Below, piece after piece: positions 56,006 to 64,000 of a DNA stretch of 64,000 nucleotides. The stretch is taken from NCBI GenBank assembly GCA_900095095.1, contig FMBT01000330.1:186001-250000 (forward strand). The letters are read 5' to 3'. Every line of letters starts with the position of its first letter. Positions within the stretch are counted from its first letter, which is position 1. The stretch is from Fragilariopsis cylindrus CCMP1102. Lineage: Eukaryota > Bacillariophyta > Bacillariophyceae > Bacillariales > Bacillariaceae. The position numbers were made by a program, and so were the translations under genes. Under the pieces are notes generated by a model, which searched no databases, was not told where the DNA came from, and saw nothing but the letters and a program-made list of their open reading frames with translations.

Positions 56006-59000
56006 TTACAACCCCAATGAACCCTTGAATTGTATTGCTCCTCCATCTGTTGCTATGTTCACTTTGTTGATTGACTTGATCATTTCATATATCTTTATAG
56101 GTGCTGTTAGAAATTCTATTTCAGTGTAGTACTGTGATACATGTTCCTCTTGTGACATAAGATATTCCAAAAAGGTCTCACTTCTGGTATTATTCTTCTG
56201 TATAATCTGCACTGATTGGTGTATTGATATTCTCCATCCTTCTTCAGTGTCCATTACATCTGTTGGTGATGCGTCGTCTGGTAATGTGGCTACATTTCCT
56301 ACTGGCTCGTAGTTATATGTATCGTTATCTGCTAACATGTGGCAGTCGTAATAGAATTCTCCATTCTTATGCCAATTCTTTCTATAGCTCCTATATAGAG
56401 TGTCTGTATCTTCTGAATAGTAGAATGGCCACAGTCTTTCTGAGTCATTAGCGAGTACTATCCAGCTTCCTAGTGGCTTTGTCAATCTCATCCGTTGTCC
56501 TATCTCTCCTGTCGTTCTGCCCTCTTCTCTAAACTTCTTTTCATATTTTATTACCTCTGTATGGTTCAGTTCCTCTTCATCGTTGTCTTCATAAAGTATT
56601 TTGTAGTATTTACCTGTACTGCATGTAACAATGCCTCTATATGGTACGCCATCCCAGTATTTGAGTATGAATGTACCGTTGCTAACTTTATCTATCGCTC
56701 CTTGCAGCCGCTGTGATCCCTCATTGTTGTTGAGGTTGTCCCTATTATCCAAGGTGGTTGGTTCGATCCTTGGTTCGGTGTATAGGTTGGGTCGTGATTT
56801 GGTACTTGATTCAGTTAATTTAGGATCATTTCTTGGGTCGAACCTTGGATCGTGATGTGGGCTAGGCTTGCATATTGTCTTTAGGAATTTTCTCCAGACT
56901 GACCACGTTTTATCGCCAGGTCTTTCTTGCTTTATTTCTTCCAGTTTCGATGCACACTGTCTTATGCTTCTCTCCCCTTTTACTATTGATGGTAGTAGAA
57001 ATGTTCCATCTGCAGTACATAAGTCGGATATTCTTTTCACTTTCAGATAGCTTTTACAGTAGTGGATTTGATTGATTTCTGCATCTGTGTAGTATTTTAA
57101 TCTTGTATTGTCCATTGCTGTTGTTGCTCCTGGTGCACACACTACATCCATTATGTACTCATCTCCTAAGCGCTCGTAGGTTGGTTCTGGTATACATTCG
57201 ATCTCTAAACTAGCCCCATGCTTAGCTAGGAATCTCCTTATGTGTACATAATAATGTCCTTCCAGGTGTGGCGCTCTTATTCTTGGAAATTGTAGTAGCG
57301 AGTGTGATATTCCTGATGCATGCTGAAAGGTCCTTAAGAATATCGTTGCTATTTGCTTCCCGTACCCTGGTGTTCGTAGCTGTCTTGTCATATTCTGCAC
57401 TGCCTCCAGTCCTTGCTCTATTCTGAGATCATTACATCCTATTCCTCCATGTGATCGAGGTCCGAAGACTAGTACATGAGCATGTGTTCGTGCTAATCCC
57501 ACCTTGTTTAGTAGTGTTGGTAAGTATTTCTTCTGCAGATCGTGCAATTGTGTCCGACTAAGATGGCACATACCTAGTGGATAACCTACACTGCTCTGAA
57601 ATACCGCTGTATAATGCACCCATGCACATTTTGGTGACATGGCTGAGCAAGCTAGTTTTCTTTGGTGTGTTCCTGATTTCTTTATTAGTTTTGTATGTTG
57701 TTGTTTCTGGTTTTTACTTGTCCCCTGCTCAGTTCCTAGGCTGCTATAAGTCTTGTATGGCGATATTGGTCGAATTACTACCTCTTTGTCGTACAATCTA
57801 TCTTGTAATGTGATTGTTAGTGTTGGATCTGCTGGCGCTATCACTGGTGCTCCATTTAAGCCAAAGTGAAATGTTATTACTTGTGCAAAGCACTTCTCCA
57901 GATTCAATGCCCCTCCTGTCGCTCGTAACAGATCGTTCCATAACTGTGCATCGTGTTGGGTCCTCTTCATGATGTCCTGTACTGTCTCCCATTCCTCTCC
58001 ATTGTTTGTGATGTTATTGTCATCCACAAATCCCAGCATTCCTACTATTGATGTATATAGTTTCCAAGGATCTGCATATTTGCTTCCATAGCCAAATTTG
58101 TCGTGAATATCAAACAGTTTTGATACTAGTTTCGTCCATCCTTGTGCTGACACGCCACTACCTTGTCCCGAACCAAACGCTGGTGACTCATCTGAGTGTT
58201 GGTAGGTTTCTTTTGATATCCCTATTCCTGTTTTGATTGCATATTTTGCTACCTCCAATAGTGCTCCTATTATAGTAGTTATCTTCTTTGGCATTCCATA
58301 CGATCTTAGGCATAAGCTGAGCAGATGTACTAATATTCTGTCGAAGCATGCTGTGGCATCGTTGTTAAATTTTACCAGTGTTTTCCTTGTTATCATTGCC
58401 AATTCTGTTTGTGATACGTCCACGAATACTGGATCAATTGCTCTTCTTGATGGTCGGCATCCGTAGACTCCCTTGTTGACAAGAAATCCATCTTCACAGT
58501 GCTGATCTAATTCTCTGAAGAATATTGAGAATAGTAGATTTAAGTCACATTCGTATAGGTGTATTACTCGTAATCTATGTATTCTTGGTATGCCTGCCTC
58601 CTTGCTAAGCATGCATGTTAGTATGTATTCCCACCTTTTGAATACGTGTTCATTGTCGTATGCTGTTTGTAACATTGTTGCATGTAGCTCGATTATATTT
58701 TCCCTTATATCCTCCAGCTTGTCTCTCTTTTCCTTGTTTTTGGCTTTCATTGGTCTGAACAATGCATGATAATGTCCTAAGTGTCTACCTGACGGAGATG
58801 TACTTGTTCTTTCTTTCCATCTTTTGTATTTATCCATCATTTTCTCTGCTGTTATCTCTATTTTTATCTCTTTTGAATTCCTTTTCATTGATGTTAGAAG
58901 GAATCTTGACCATTCATCGTCTGTTATGTCTGATGCATCATCTGTTCCGTCTAGTAGTTTTTCAGCTCTGTCAGTGTTAGCACCAAATCCAATTATCTTG

Positions 59001-61333
59001 ATTACCTCCGGTGTCGCCAATGGTGTGGTCTCCGCCTGTCTGAAGTGTCTGATGTTTCGTTGTAGTATTACACTTTCTATGGATGGTCCATCTGTGATCA
59101 CTAAATATTCCAGTTCAATTCCTTCTTTTGGTAGTGGTACTCTTAGTGCCGATATGCCTCCTGGACAATTCAGTTTTGATGGCAGTTCGGACATCATTTC
59201 CTTTGTATCTCTTGCTCTTTGGAATATCTGTGCTGCTCTCTTGGCATCTATTTCTGGATTCATTGCTACATATGCCGCCTCTTGTTCTTTGCCTATTGTT
59301 GTTGTCTTTGTCCTGTTGTCATTGATCAGTTTTCTGCATTTCTTTTGCGCTATTCTCAATGCTGATGTTGCGCCTTCAGTTGTGTCTGGTAGAGTTATTG
59401 CTTTTTGTAGTAATGATTGTTTTTGTTTTATTTGTTTTGAGCAATCGATGTTATTTTTTAGACTTGATACTAGTATTCTTAGTATGTTTGCTGTTGTCAT
59501 CACTTCATTTACTTCTTTTGACCATGATTCTCTGTGATGTATCCTACACTGGTCTTCAGCCTCTAGCATACCTCTTGTTATTATTCTATCCAGTTTTTCT
59601 AATTTATCTTTTTCATACCAATTTTTTTGTTCTTGCACTTTTCTGTACAAGTCATTTTCTTGTAGGAAATCATCCAAGTATTCCACATACTTGGTGACAT
59701 TACTTGGATGTGTACCTCTTATTGCTCTTGATGATGCTGAGAATATTGCCGGCAATTTCCTATCAAATAGTCCTGCCATTGCAATGTCTACGAAATACCC
59801 TCTGTGATCGGATGCTATTCTGCTATGGAATGATTCATAACCACTCCTTAATATATGGTCTACTAGTCGTGGTGTTACAAATGCATAGTCCAGTCTTTTC
59901 GTTCCTCTTGTGTATGTGGATATATCTACTGTACCATGTTGATGTTCATGTACGTCAGTAAGATTTCCTGCCGATAGTACTTTCATCATTCCTCTTGGAT
60001 CGTCTCCTACGAGTTCGTTGAAGTCTCCTGTTAAGATAATATCTTTATTTTCCATTCTTGCCTTCTTAACCATAGTTGTTAAATCATCAATGAATAATTG
60101 TTTTGGATCTGGATCCCTGATATTTTTGAGTTTATATAACGCTACCTGTTGATTGTATAGTGTGTCTTCTCCTACTTTTGCATTCTTGTGTTGTGATACA
60201 TTGTATGCTGTTAGTATCATTACTTCTTTGTTGTCTTTTCCGATTAATGTGTAGCCACACCACCTTCCATACGGATCTGTGATTGTTTCTCTAACTCTTC
60301 CTACCAGTGATCCTGTTATTCCAACCATATTTCCACCTGGTTTTGTAAAGTTTAATACCGGTGCTGTTGATGAGGAATGTATTATCTTGCAGTCTTCATT
60401 GTTATTTCTCCACATTCTTTGTTTTGATTGCCTTAGTGCTCTCCTAGCAGCTGCATTTGATTCATCGCCGTGTGTTTCATTGAACATGAATATGTCCGCT
60501 CCAGCCTGTTTGATTTCTTTGAACGCTGAGTCTAGTCCTATTCCATCTCTGTCAAAAATTCCGCTCACATTTTGACAGTATATTCTTATGTATGGTGTAT
60601 CATCTATTACTATCTCGTTACAGGCATGGCCATATGGTATATTTTCTTGTGTTGGTTTTGTTTTTAAACGTGTCATTGTTGGTGCTGTTGTTATTGTTGT
60701 TTCTTCTTGTTCATTGCTATTATTGTTAATATTTTGTTCATTGGTTCCTTCGCATTCTTCATCACTTGACTCGAAAAAGAGGTCTTCACTGATTGCTCCT
60801 TCATCGTCCTGTGTAGTAGATTCACCCTCGCTTTCCATGGGGGCTAGCTTCTTTTCTGGTGTGGGTAATACCACGCAAAATAGCGGATCATCCTCATTTT
60901 CCGTGAGGTTATACCTCTTTTCCAGCTCATCTTTCCCATCCTTTCTTGCTCCTCCTCCTCCTTGTAGTAGTTGTGCTTCGTCATTGTCTTTTCTGTCTGT
61001 GTTGATTGATTTAAGTTTTGTTATTGCCTCTTTCAGGAGATTTAATCTCGTTTCTATTGATACTGAATTTATCTTGTCACTAATACTTTCTGTTTTGTTT
61101 GTTTTTGCTCTTTCTTTTATCATTTTTGTTGGTATGAATGCTAGTGTTGTTTGTGTTAATTGTTCTGTTATACTGTTTGATTTTTCTCTCGTCGTTTCGT
61201 CATCTTTTGCTTTCGTTTGTTCTGGGGTGATATCATTTGTTGTTTCATCATGTTTGGTCTTTAGTAAGGTGTTTGGGGTGCCTTTATTGTCGAGACACTC
61301 CCATTCCTGGAAGTGCATTTGTTTTTGATACAA
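56006..61333 (-). CDS. LINE-like element: endonuclease and reverse transcriptase polyprotein
   Basis: The frame is open for 1775 codons. The upstream end has no ATG within the frame, so the start is uncertain. Domain order: acidic N-terminus (1-240); APE-like endonuclease near 249-512 (IYCQNVSGI, FNETHGD, IILTGDFNE, RLDYAF, SDHRGYF) with the expected Asn, Glu, Asp and His positions; helical linker; RT near 850-1130 (HLGHYHALF, FNNDATACFDRI, GSGQGSGVSAQGW, GFVDDNN as the catalytic DD motif); C-terminal region with a Tudor-like segment near 1550-1585 (ILKYWDGVPYRGIVT, YYKILYEDNDEEEL); and the first RNase H motif near 1765 (NIATDGGAIQF). The endonuclease nicks the target and the RT primes from it. 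The Tudor-like stretch could direct insertion to chromatin, which is inference. Confidence 0.85.
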   Translation of the reverse strand: MYQKQMHFQEWECLDNKGTPNTLLKTKHDETTNDITPEQTKAKDDETTREKSNSITEQLTQTTLAFIPTKMIKERAKTNKTESISDKINSVSIETRLNLLKEAITKLKSINTDRKDNDEAQLLQGGGGARKDGKDELEKRYNLTENEDDPLFCVVLPTPEKKLAPMESEGESTTQDDEGAISEDLFFESSDEECEGTNEQNINNNSNEQEETTITTAPTMTRLKTKPTQENIPYGHACNEIVIDDTPYIRIYCQNVSGIFDRDGIGLDSAFKEIKQAGADIFMFNETHGDESNAAARRALRQSKQRMWRNNNEDCKIIHSSSTAPVLNFTKPGGNMVGITGSLVGRVRETITDPYGRWCGYTLIGKDNKEVMILTAYNVSQHKNAKVGEDTLYNQQVALYKLKNIRDPDPKQLFIDDLTTMVKKARMENKDIILTGDFNELVGDDPRGMMKVLSAGNLTDVHEHQHGTVDISTYTRGTKRLDYAFVTPRLVDHILRSGYESFHSRIASDHRGYFVDIAMAGLFDRKLPAIFSASSRAIRGTHPSNVTKYVEYLDDFLQENDLYRKVQEQKNWYEKDKLEKLDRIITRGMLEAEDQCRIHHRESWSKEVNEVMTTANILRILVSSLKNNIDCSKQIKQKQSLLQKAITLPDTTEGATSALRIAQKKCRKLINDNRTKTTTIGKEQEAAYVAMNPEIDAKRAAQIFQRARDTKEMMSELPSKLNCPGGISALRVPLPKEGIELEYLVITDGPSIESVILQRNIRHFRQAETTPLATPEVIKIIGFGANTDRAEKLLDGTDDASDITDDEWSRFLLTSMKRNSKEIKIEITAEKMMDKYKRWKERTSTSPSGRHLGHYHALFRPMKAKNKEKRDKLEDIRENIIELHATMLQTAYDNEHVFKRWEYILTCMLSKEAGIPRIHRLRVIHLYECDLNLLFSIFFRELDQHCEDGFLVNKGVYGCRPSRRAIDPVFVDVSQTELAMITRKTLVKFNNDATACFDRILVHLLSLCLRSYGMPKKITTIIGALLEVAKYAIKTGIGISKETYQHSDESPAFGSGQGSGVSAQGWTKLVSKLFDIHDKFGYGSKYADPWKLYTSIVGMLGFVDDNNITNNGEEWETVQDIMKRTQHDAQLWNDLLRATGGALNLEKCFAQVITFHFGLNGAPVIAPADPTLTITLQDRLYDKEVVIRPISPYKTYSSLGTEQGTSKNQKQQHTKLIKKSGTHQRKLACSAMSPKCAWVHYTAVFQSSVGYPLGMCHLSRTQLHDLQKKYLPTLLNKVGLARTHAHVLVFGPRSHGGIGCNDLRIEQGLEAVQNMTRQLRTPGYGKQIATIFLRTFQHASGISHSLLQFPRIRAPHLEGHYYVHIRRFLAKHGASLEIECIPEPTYERLGDEYIMDVVCAPGATTAMDNTRLKYYTDAEINQIHYCKSYLKVKRISDLCTADGTFLLPSIVKGERSIRQCASKLEEIKQERPGDKTWSVWRKFLKTICKPSPHHDPRFDPRNDPKLTESSTKSRPNLYTEPRIEPTTLDNRDNLNNNEGSQRLQGAIDKVSNGTFILKYWDGVPYRGIVTCSTGKYYKILYEDNDEEELNHTEVIKYEKKFREEGRTTGEIGQRMRLTKPLGSWIVLANDSERLWPFYYSEDTDTLYRSYRKNWHKNGEFYYDCHMLADNDTYNYEPVGNVATLPDDASPTDVMDTEEGWRISIHQSVQIIQKNNTRSETFLEYLMSQEEHVSQYYTEIEFLTAPIKIYEMIKSINKVNIATDGGAIQFKGSLGL

Positions 61334-62030
61334 ACTGTTGATTGTTGAACCCTGCTACGAACGAACTTGTGGCACTTGTCTCATCTGTTATTGTTAATAC
61401 TTCCTGTGTGTTGCTTGTATCTTTCTGTTGTTCATCGTCAATTTCCATGACATCATCTTCTACTATGTCGTCGTTAGTTTCTTCTGTGACTGGTATTGTT
61501 TTGTTGCGCTTTGCTACTTCTTCTTCATTTTGCTCTTGGTCTTCTGTTCCATCTTCGTTATCAATCATTTCTGTTTCTTCATCGTTGTTGGATAGCTGTG
61601 ATGATGGTCTTTTAGATGACTGTGTTGATGCTGCTGTTACGATGCTAGTAGTAATATCACTGGTTTGTTCCATCGTTCCTGCTGTTAATTCGTCCGGTAT
61701 TGTTGTGTTTGCTTTGTTGTTCTTGGTGACATTGTTTGTTAGTATTGTTTGCAGAAAGCTAAACATATCTTTTTGGGCCGCAATTCTTTTCTCTTCCATT
61801 CTTACTTCTCCTTCTAGTCTTTTCTCTTCCATTCTTGCTTCTCTATCTTCTCTTCTTTCTTCTACCTTTGCTTCTCTGTCTTTTCTTCTTTCTTCTGCCT
61901 GCGCTTCTCTTGTTTGTCTGTTAGTCTCTTGTTGCGCTTCTCTTGTTTGTCTGTTAGTCTCTTGTTGATCTTCTCTAATTATTCTGTCATTCTCCATGTC
62001 TTTGAACTGCGTTGTTATTTGGGTCATCAC
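61284..62030 (-). CDS. LINE-like element: coiled-coil protein
   Basis: Overlaps the start of the endonuclease-RT frame by about 50 bases in another frame. The 248 residues contain an alternating Arg/Glu helical stretch built from a short repeating unit (QETNRQTREAQ, twice; EERRKDREAKVEERREDREA), followed by a Thr/Asn/Asp-rich region. It most likely forms a coiled coil and serves as the ORF1-type multimerising protein. The overlap with the downstream frame suggests either frameshift translation or a decayed junction. Confidence 0.6.
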   Translation of the reverse strand: MMTQITTQFKDMENDRIIREDQQETNRQTREAQQETNRQTREAQAEERRKDREAKVEERREDREARMEEKRLEGEVRMEEKRIAAQKDMFSFLQTILTNNVTKNNKANTTIPDELTAGTMEQTSDITTSIVTAASTQSSKRPSSQLSNNDEETEMIDNEDGTEDQEQNEEEVAKRNKTIPVTEETNDDIVEDDVMEIDDEQQKDTSNTQEVLTITDETSATSSFVAGFNNQQFVSKTNALPGMGVSRQ

Positions 62031-62246
62031 TGTTGCTATCGTTTGTTGATCGAACGATAGTCCTGAATTGTTTGTTGCTTCAGTCTTGCATCATTTTGTG
62101 TTTGTGGTGTTTGTGTCTGCGTCATCGGTGTTGTTTGCGTTGGTGTGATTGGTTGTTTTTGTCTGATAATTGATTGTAATTTTTGTTGTGGCGTTTGCAT
62201 TATTGCTGTCTGTTTCTTTTGTGTTGCCTGTTGTGCTGTTACATTG

Positions 62247-63008
62247 CTATAGGACCTTTGTGTTGTTATTAGTAGGTTGTTTTGTAATCTTTGTCTTTGT
62301 GAAAGTGAAATTTTTGTGGTTTGCTGTCTTCGGTGTTCCTGTTGGTCTTTGTGCTGCTGCTGTTTCTAACATTTCTCTTAGTCTTAGTCCTTTTGAGTGT
62401 ACTGATTGTGATACTCGTTGTATGCTATCGAATTCTGGGAACTCTTTAAATCTTTCTAGTGCTATCTGTGCAGTTGGTCGGTCCCCCCTTCTTCCAAATT
62501 CATCTAATAGATCACCTATATATCCTTTCGCCTTTTCCATATCCTTCTCCTGAATATTAAGAGATATTTCCCCTCAATTTTGTTTCGGTTGTCTTTTCTA
62601 TTGCTACACAATTCCATGAGCTCATTAACAGATTATCTACTCTGAGTGGTATTGTTCCTGTTACTGTCGATGCTGGATTATAATGATCTGAAACAGTTCT
62701 TCTGGCCAGTTTACTACTGTTATTGATCGCAATGTATTAAGCATATCATTGTTTCTTCGTAATAAGTTTCCATATAGTCTTGGTCCTAGTTCTCTATCAA
62801 TTCCTCGTGGTACTATTCCATAAAATTGTCCTAATACATTGTCATCAATCAATCCCAACAGCTCTATGGCTGCTCTTGCTTGTGCCTTTGTTGTCCTTAG
62901 TACTATTCCTTCACACATTACTGGGTCATTTCTTGATCCTCCTCTGAAAGTTCCTGCTGCTACTCGTACGTGTATTTCTTTCTTCAGACTACTTATTTTG
63001 AGCTTCAA
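62247..63008 (-). CDS. LINE-like element: ORF1-type middle region, broken
   Basis: Two frames, 62661-63008 (KLKISSLKKEIHVRVAAGTF; VMCEGIVLRTTKAQARAAIE; GLIDDNVLGQFYGIVPR) and 62247-62540 (EFDSIQRVSQSVHSKGLRLR), appear to be parts of the same nucleic-acid-binding ORF1-like protein. No domain is recognised with certainty. The first resembles a compact alpha-beta domain such as an RRM, which is a guess. Confidence 0.5.
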
Positions 63009-63055
63009 TGCTTCTGATATTGATCCACTTTGAATTAACGACTTGATTCCATTAT

Positions 63056-64000
63056 TTATTTCTTTTCACATTCCGGTCTCCATACCATTTTATCATGTCC
63101 AAAGTTAATGAATCCTATCATTTCATCTACATTTTCCGATATTAGCTCACTTGACATCCATAGATTATTACTTCGCAAGTAATTTAGTAGGCTGTTCCGT
63201 AACTCTAACTCATTGTATTGCATTGTTGCTTTGATAAATATTCTGTACGTTGTAAATCCTTTGTTTTCATATACTTCAAAGAAGTCTTTGAACTCAGCTT
63301 CAGTTTGCGGGTATTCCTGGATTGTCGTAAACGGTTTTGGTTGTGGATGCATGTTTTCATTGGTTGGATGAAACGTAATGCCTGGTGACTTCTTCATCAT
63401 TTGTGATATTACTGCTTGAAACTCTGCATCTGGGTCTTTATCCATCATTGTTTTTGGATTGAAGCTGATTGAAAATTCATATGTTTCCCATTCCGTTCGT
63501 GGTATTTGCCTTCGATCACTGCCTCTCCTTCCTCTTCCTCCTCTTCCTCCTCGTCCTCCTCTTCCTCCTCGTTCTTCTCTCCCTTCTCTTCCACCGTCTC
63601 CTCTTCCTCCTTGTTCGTCACTGTTGTCATCTTTATCTGTGTTGTTCTTTTCTTTTTCTACTGATTCATTTTTCTTTCCATTCTTTTCTTCATTATTTTG
63701 TTCTCCTTGAGTATTACTTTGATTTTCTCTTGTGTCGCCTTCTTCTCCATCTTCTTGATGTTTAGTATTACCTTGTTCTTTCCTTCCATCTGTCATGGCT
63801 GTCGGGTTAAAATCTAGTTCAATTATTTTTCTGTTGTCATCCGGTATGTTGCACCTGTACTTCCTTCCTGGTGACGTTACATTTATTCTGTTCAATGCTC
63901 CTGCCTCAATCTGATCGACGTTCCCATCGATTGTCATGATAATAGACTCAGTTGACGAGACCCTGTTGTTGTTCTTCTTCGGTTTCTTCTTTCCAGGAAT
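63056..64000 (-). CDS. LINE-like element: RGG-rich ORF1-type protein, partial
   Basis: The frame is open to the right edge, so its start lies outside the window. Near the middle is an acidic, Asn-rich stretch followed by about 30 residues of Gly-Arg repeats (GREGREERGGRGGRGGRGGR), an RGG box that binds RNA. A globular region follows (TEWETYEFSISFNPKTMMDK, YENKGFTTYRIFIKATMQYN, ISENVDEMIGFINFGHDKMV). The most likely role is coating the element RNA. Lys-rich sequence at the very edge (GKKKPKKNNN) is a probable nuclear signal. Confidence 0.65.
   Translation of the reverse strand: MPGKKKPKKNNNRVSSTESIIMTIDGNVDQIEAGALNRINVTSPGRKYRCNIPDDNRKIIELDFNPTAMTDGRKEQGNTKHQEDGEEGDTRENQSNTQGEQNNEEKNGKKNESVEKEKNNTDKDDNSDEQGGRGDGGREGREERGGRGGRGGRGGRGRRGSDRRQIPRTEWETYEFSISFNPKTMMDKDPDAEFQAVISQMMKKSPGITFHPTNENMHPQPKPFTTIQEYPQTEAEFKDFFEVYENKGFTTYRIFIKATMQYNELELRNSLLNYLRSNNLWMSSELISENVDEMIGFINFGHDKMVWRPECEKK

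Larger units (their letters stand above)
54188..64000 (-). mobile_element. non-LTR (LINE-like) retroelement with endonuclease, RT and RNase H
   Basis: A minus-strand series of frames fills the right end of the window: RGG-rich and coiled-coil ORF1-like proteins (61284-64000), a long endonuclease-RT frame (56006-61333), and RNase H, zinc-knuckle and basic tail frames (54188-55904). An APE-type endonuclease ahead of the RT with an RNase H behind it, and no integrase or protease seen, mark it as a LINE-like element and not an LTR element. The RT carries the HLGHYHALF motif that I recall from diatom and oomycete elements; I do not name a clade. It is incomplete at the right edge. The ORF1-like part and the RNase H part are broken (about five breaks overall), while the 5.3-kb central frame is fully open, so the copy is fairly recent. 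Confidence 0.85.

Noticed and set aside
56750-56860. T-loop-like GGTTCGATCC sequence
   Set aside because: It lies inside the element coding frame in a short repeat reading EPRIEPTTL and DPRFDPRNDP, with no cloverleaf.
60588-61968. Plus-strand frames of 246 and 208 codons opposite the element
   Set aside because: They are reverse shadows of the acidic and Arg/Glu repeats of the minus-strand element proteins; no domain is seen.
54188-64000. Possible LTR retroelement, Polinton or virus copy
   Set aside because: An APE-type endonuclease precedes the RT, and there is no integrase, protease, capsid motif or terminal repeat in view. It fits a non-LTR element.

Overview
The window looks like nuclear DNA of a diatom, most likely a pennate one. 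The evidence is: GT-AG introns of roughly 60-200 bases inside compact genes; long Asn, Asp, Ser, Thr and Gln runs coded by trinucleotide repeats; an ABC-F protein whose N-terminus has a signal peptide followed by an AFAP motif, the plastid-import signature of diatoms; and families common in diatoms (tandem helicase-associated repeats, MYND proteins, ShKT domains). I saw no CRISPR array, rRNA or convincing tRNA. The species call is inference.

Layout. 184-5194: three genes not recognised (a Ser-rich protein with KYGYGD repeats, a membrane protein with a perfect 60-base in-frame duplication, an Asn/Arg-rich protein). 6030-12612: a large DENND4-like Rab exchange factor in four exons. 12905-16753: a MYND zinc-finger gene and a three-exon gene with a SET-like C-terminus. 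17599-22239: an amino-acid permease facing a zinc-type CDF transporter that carries two EF-hands. 22790-24830: a protein of five helicase-associated repeats with a frame break. 25627-27138: a seven-helix receptor. 27733-34156: a DOPA-dioxygenase-like protein, an unrecognised membrane gene, a plastid ABC-F ATPase in six exons and a PPPDE peptidase. 35954-37373: a UPF0390-like gene head to head with RPB10, the small zinc-binding RNA polymerase subunit, which is split by an intron. 38537-42873: a small membrane protein and an ER-type ShKT-TPR-J-domain co-chaperone. 43624-48595: a BET-type bromodomain-NET protein with three novel-looking repeat modules. 49707-52754: a secretory coiled-coil protein with a damaged 5' part. 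54188 to the right edge: a non-LTR (LINE-like) element on the minus strand, at least 9.8 kb long.

The genes do not form a pathway; this is an ordinary gene-dense eukaryotic segment with an element at the right end. The most interesting items are new domain combinations (CDF plus EF-hands, triple repeat plus BET, ShKT plus TPR plus J, LINE with a Tudor-like insert between RT and RNase H) and a set of single-base frame discontinuities in host genes that may be sequence errors, pseudogenes or slippage sites. Splice sites were placed by eye; where the exon sums divide by three and the protein reads through, I treat them as well supported.
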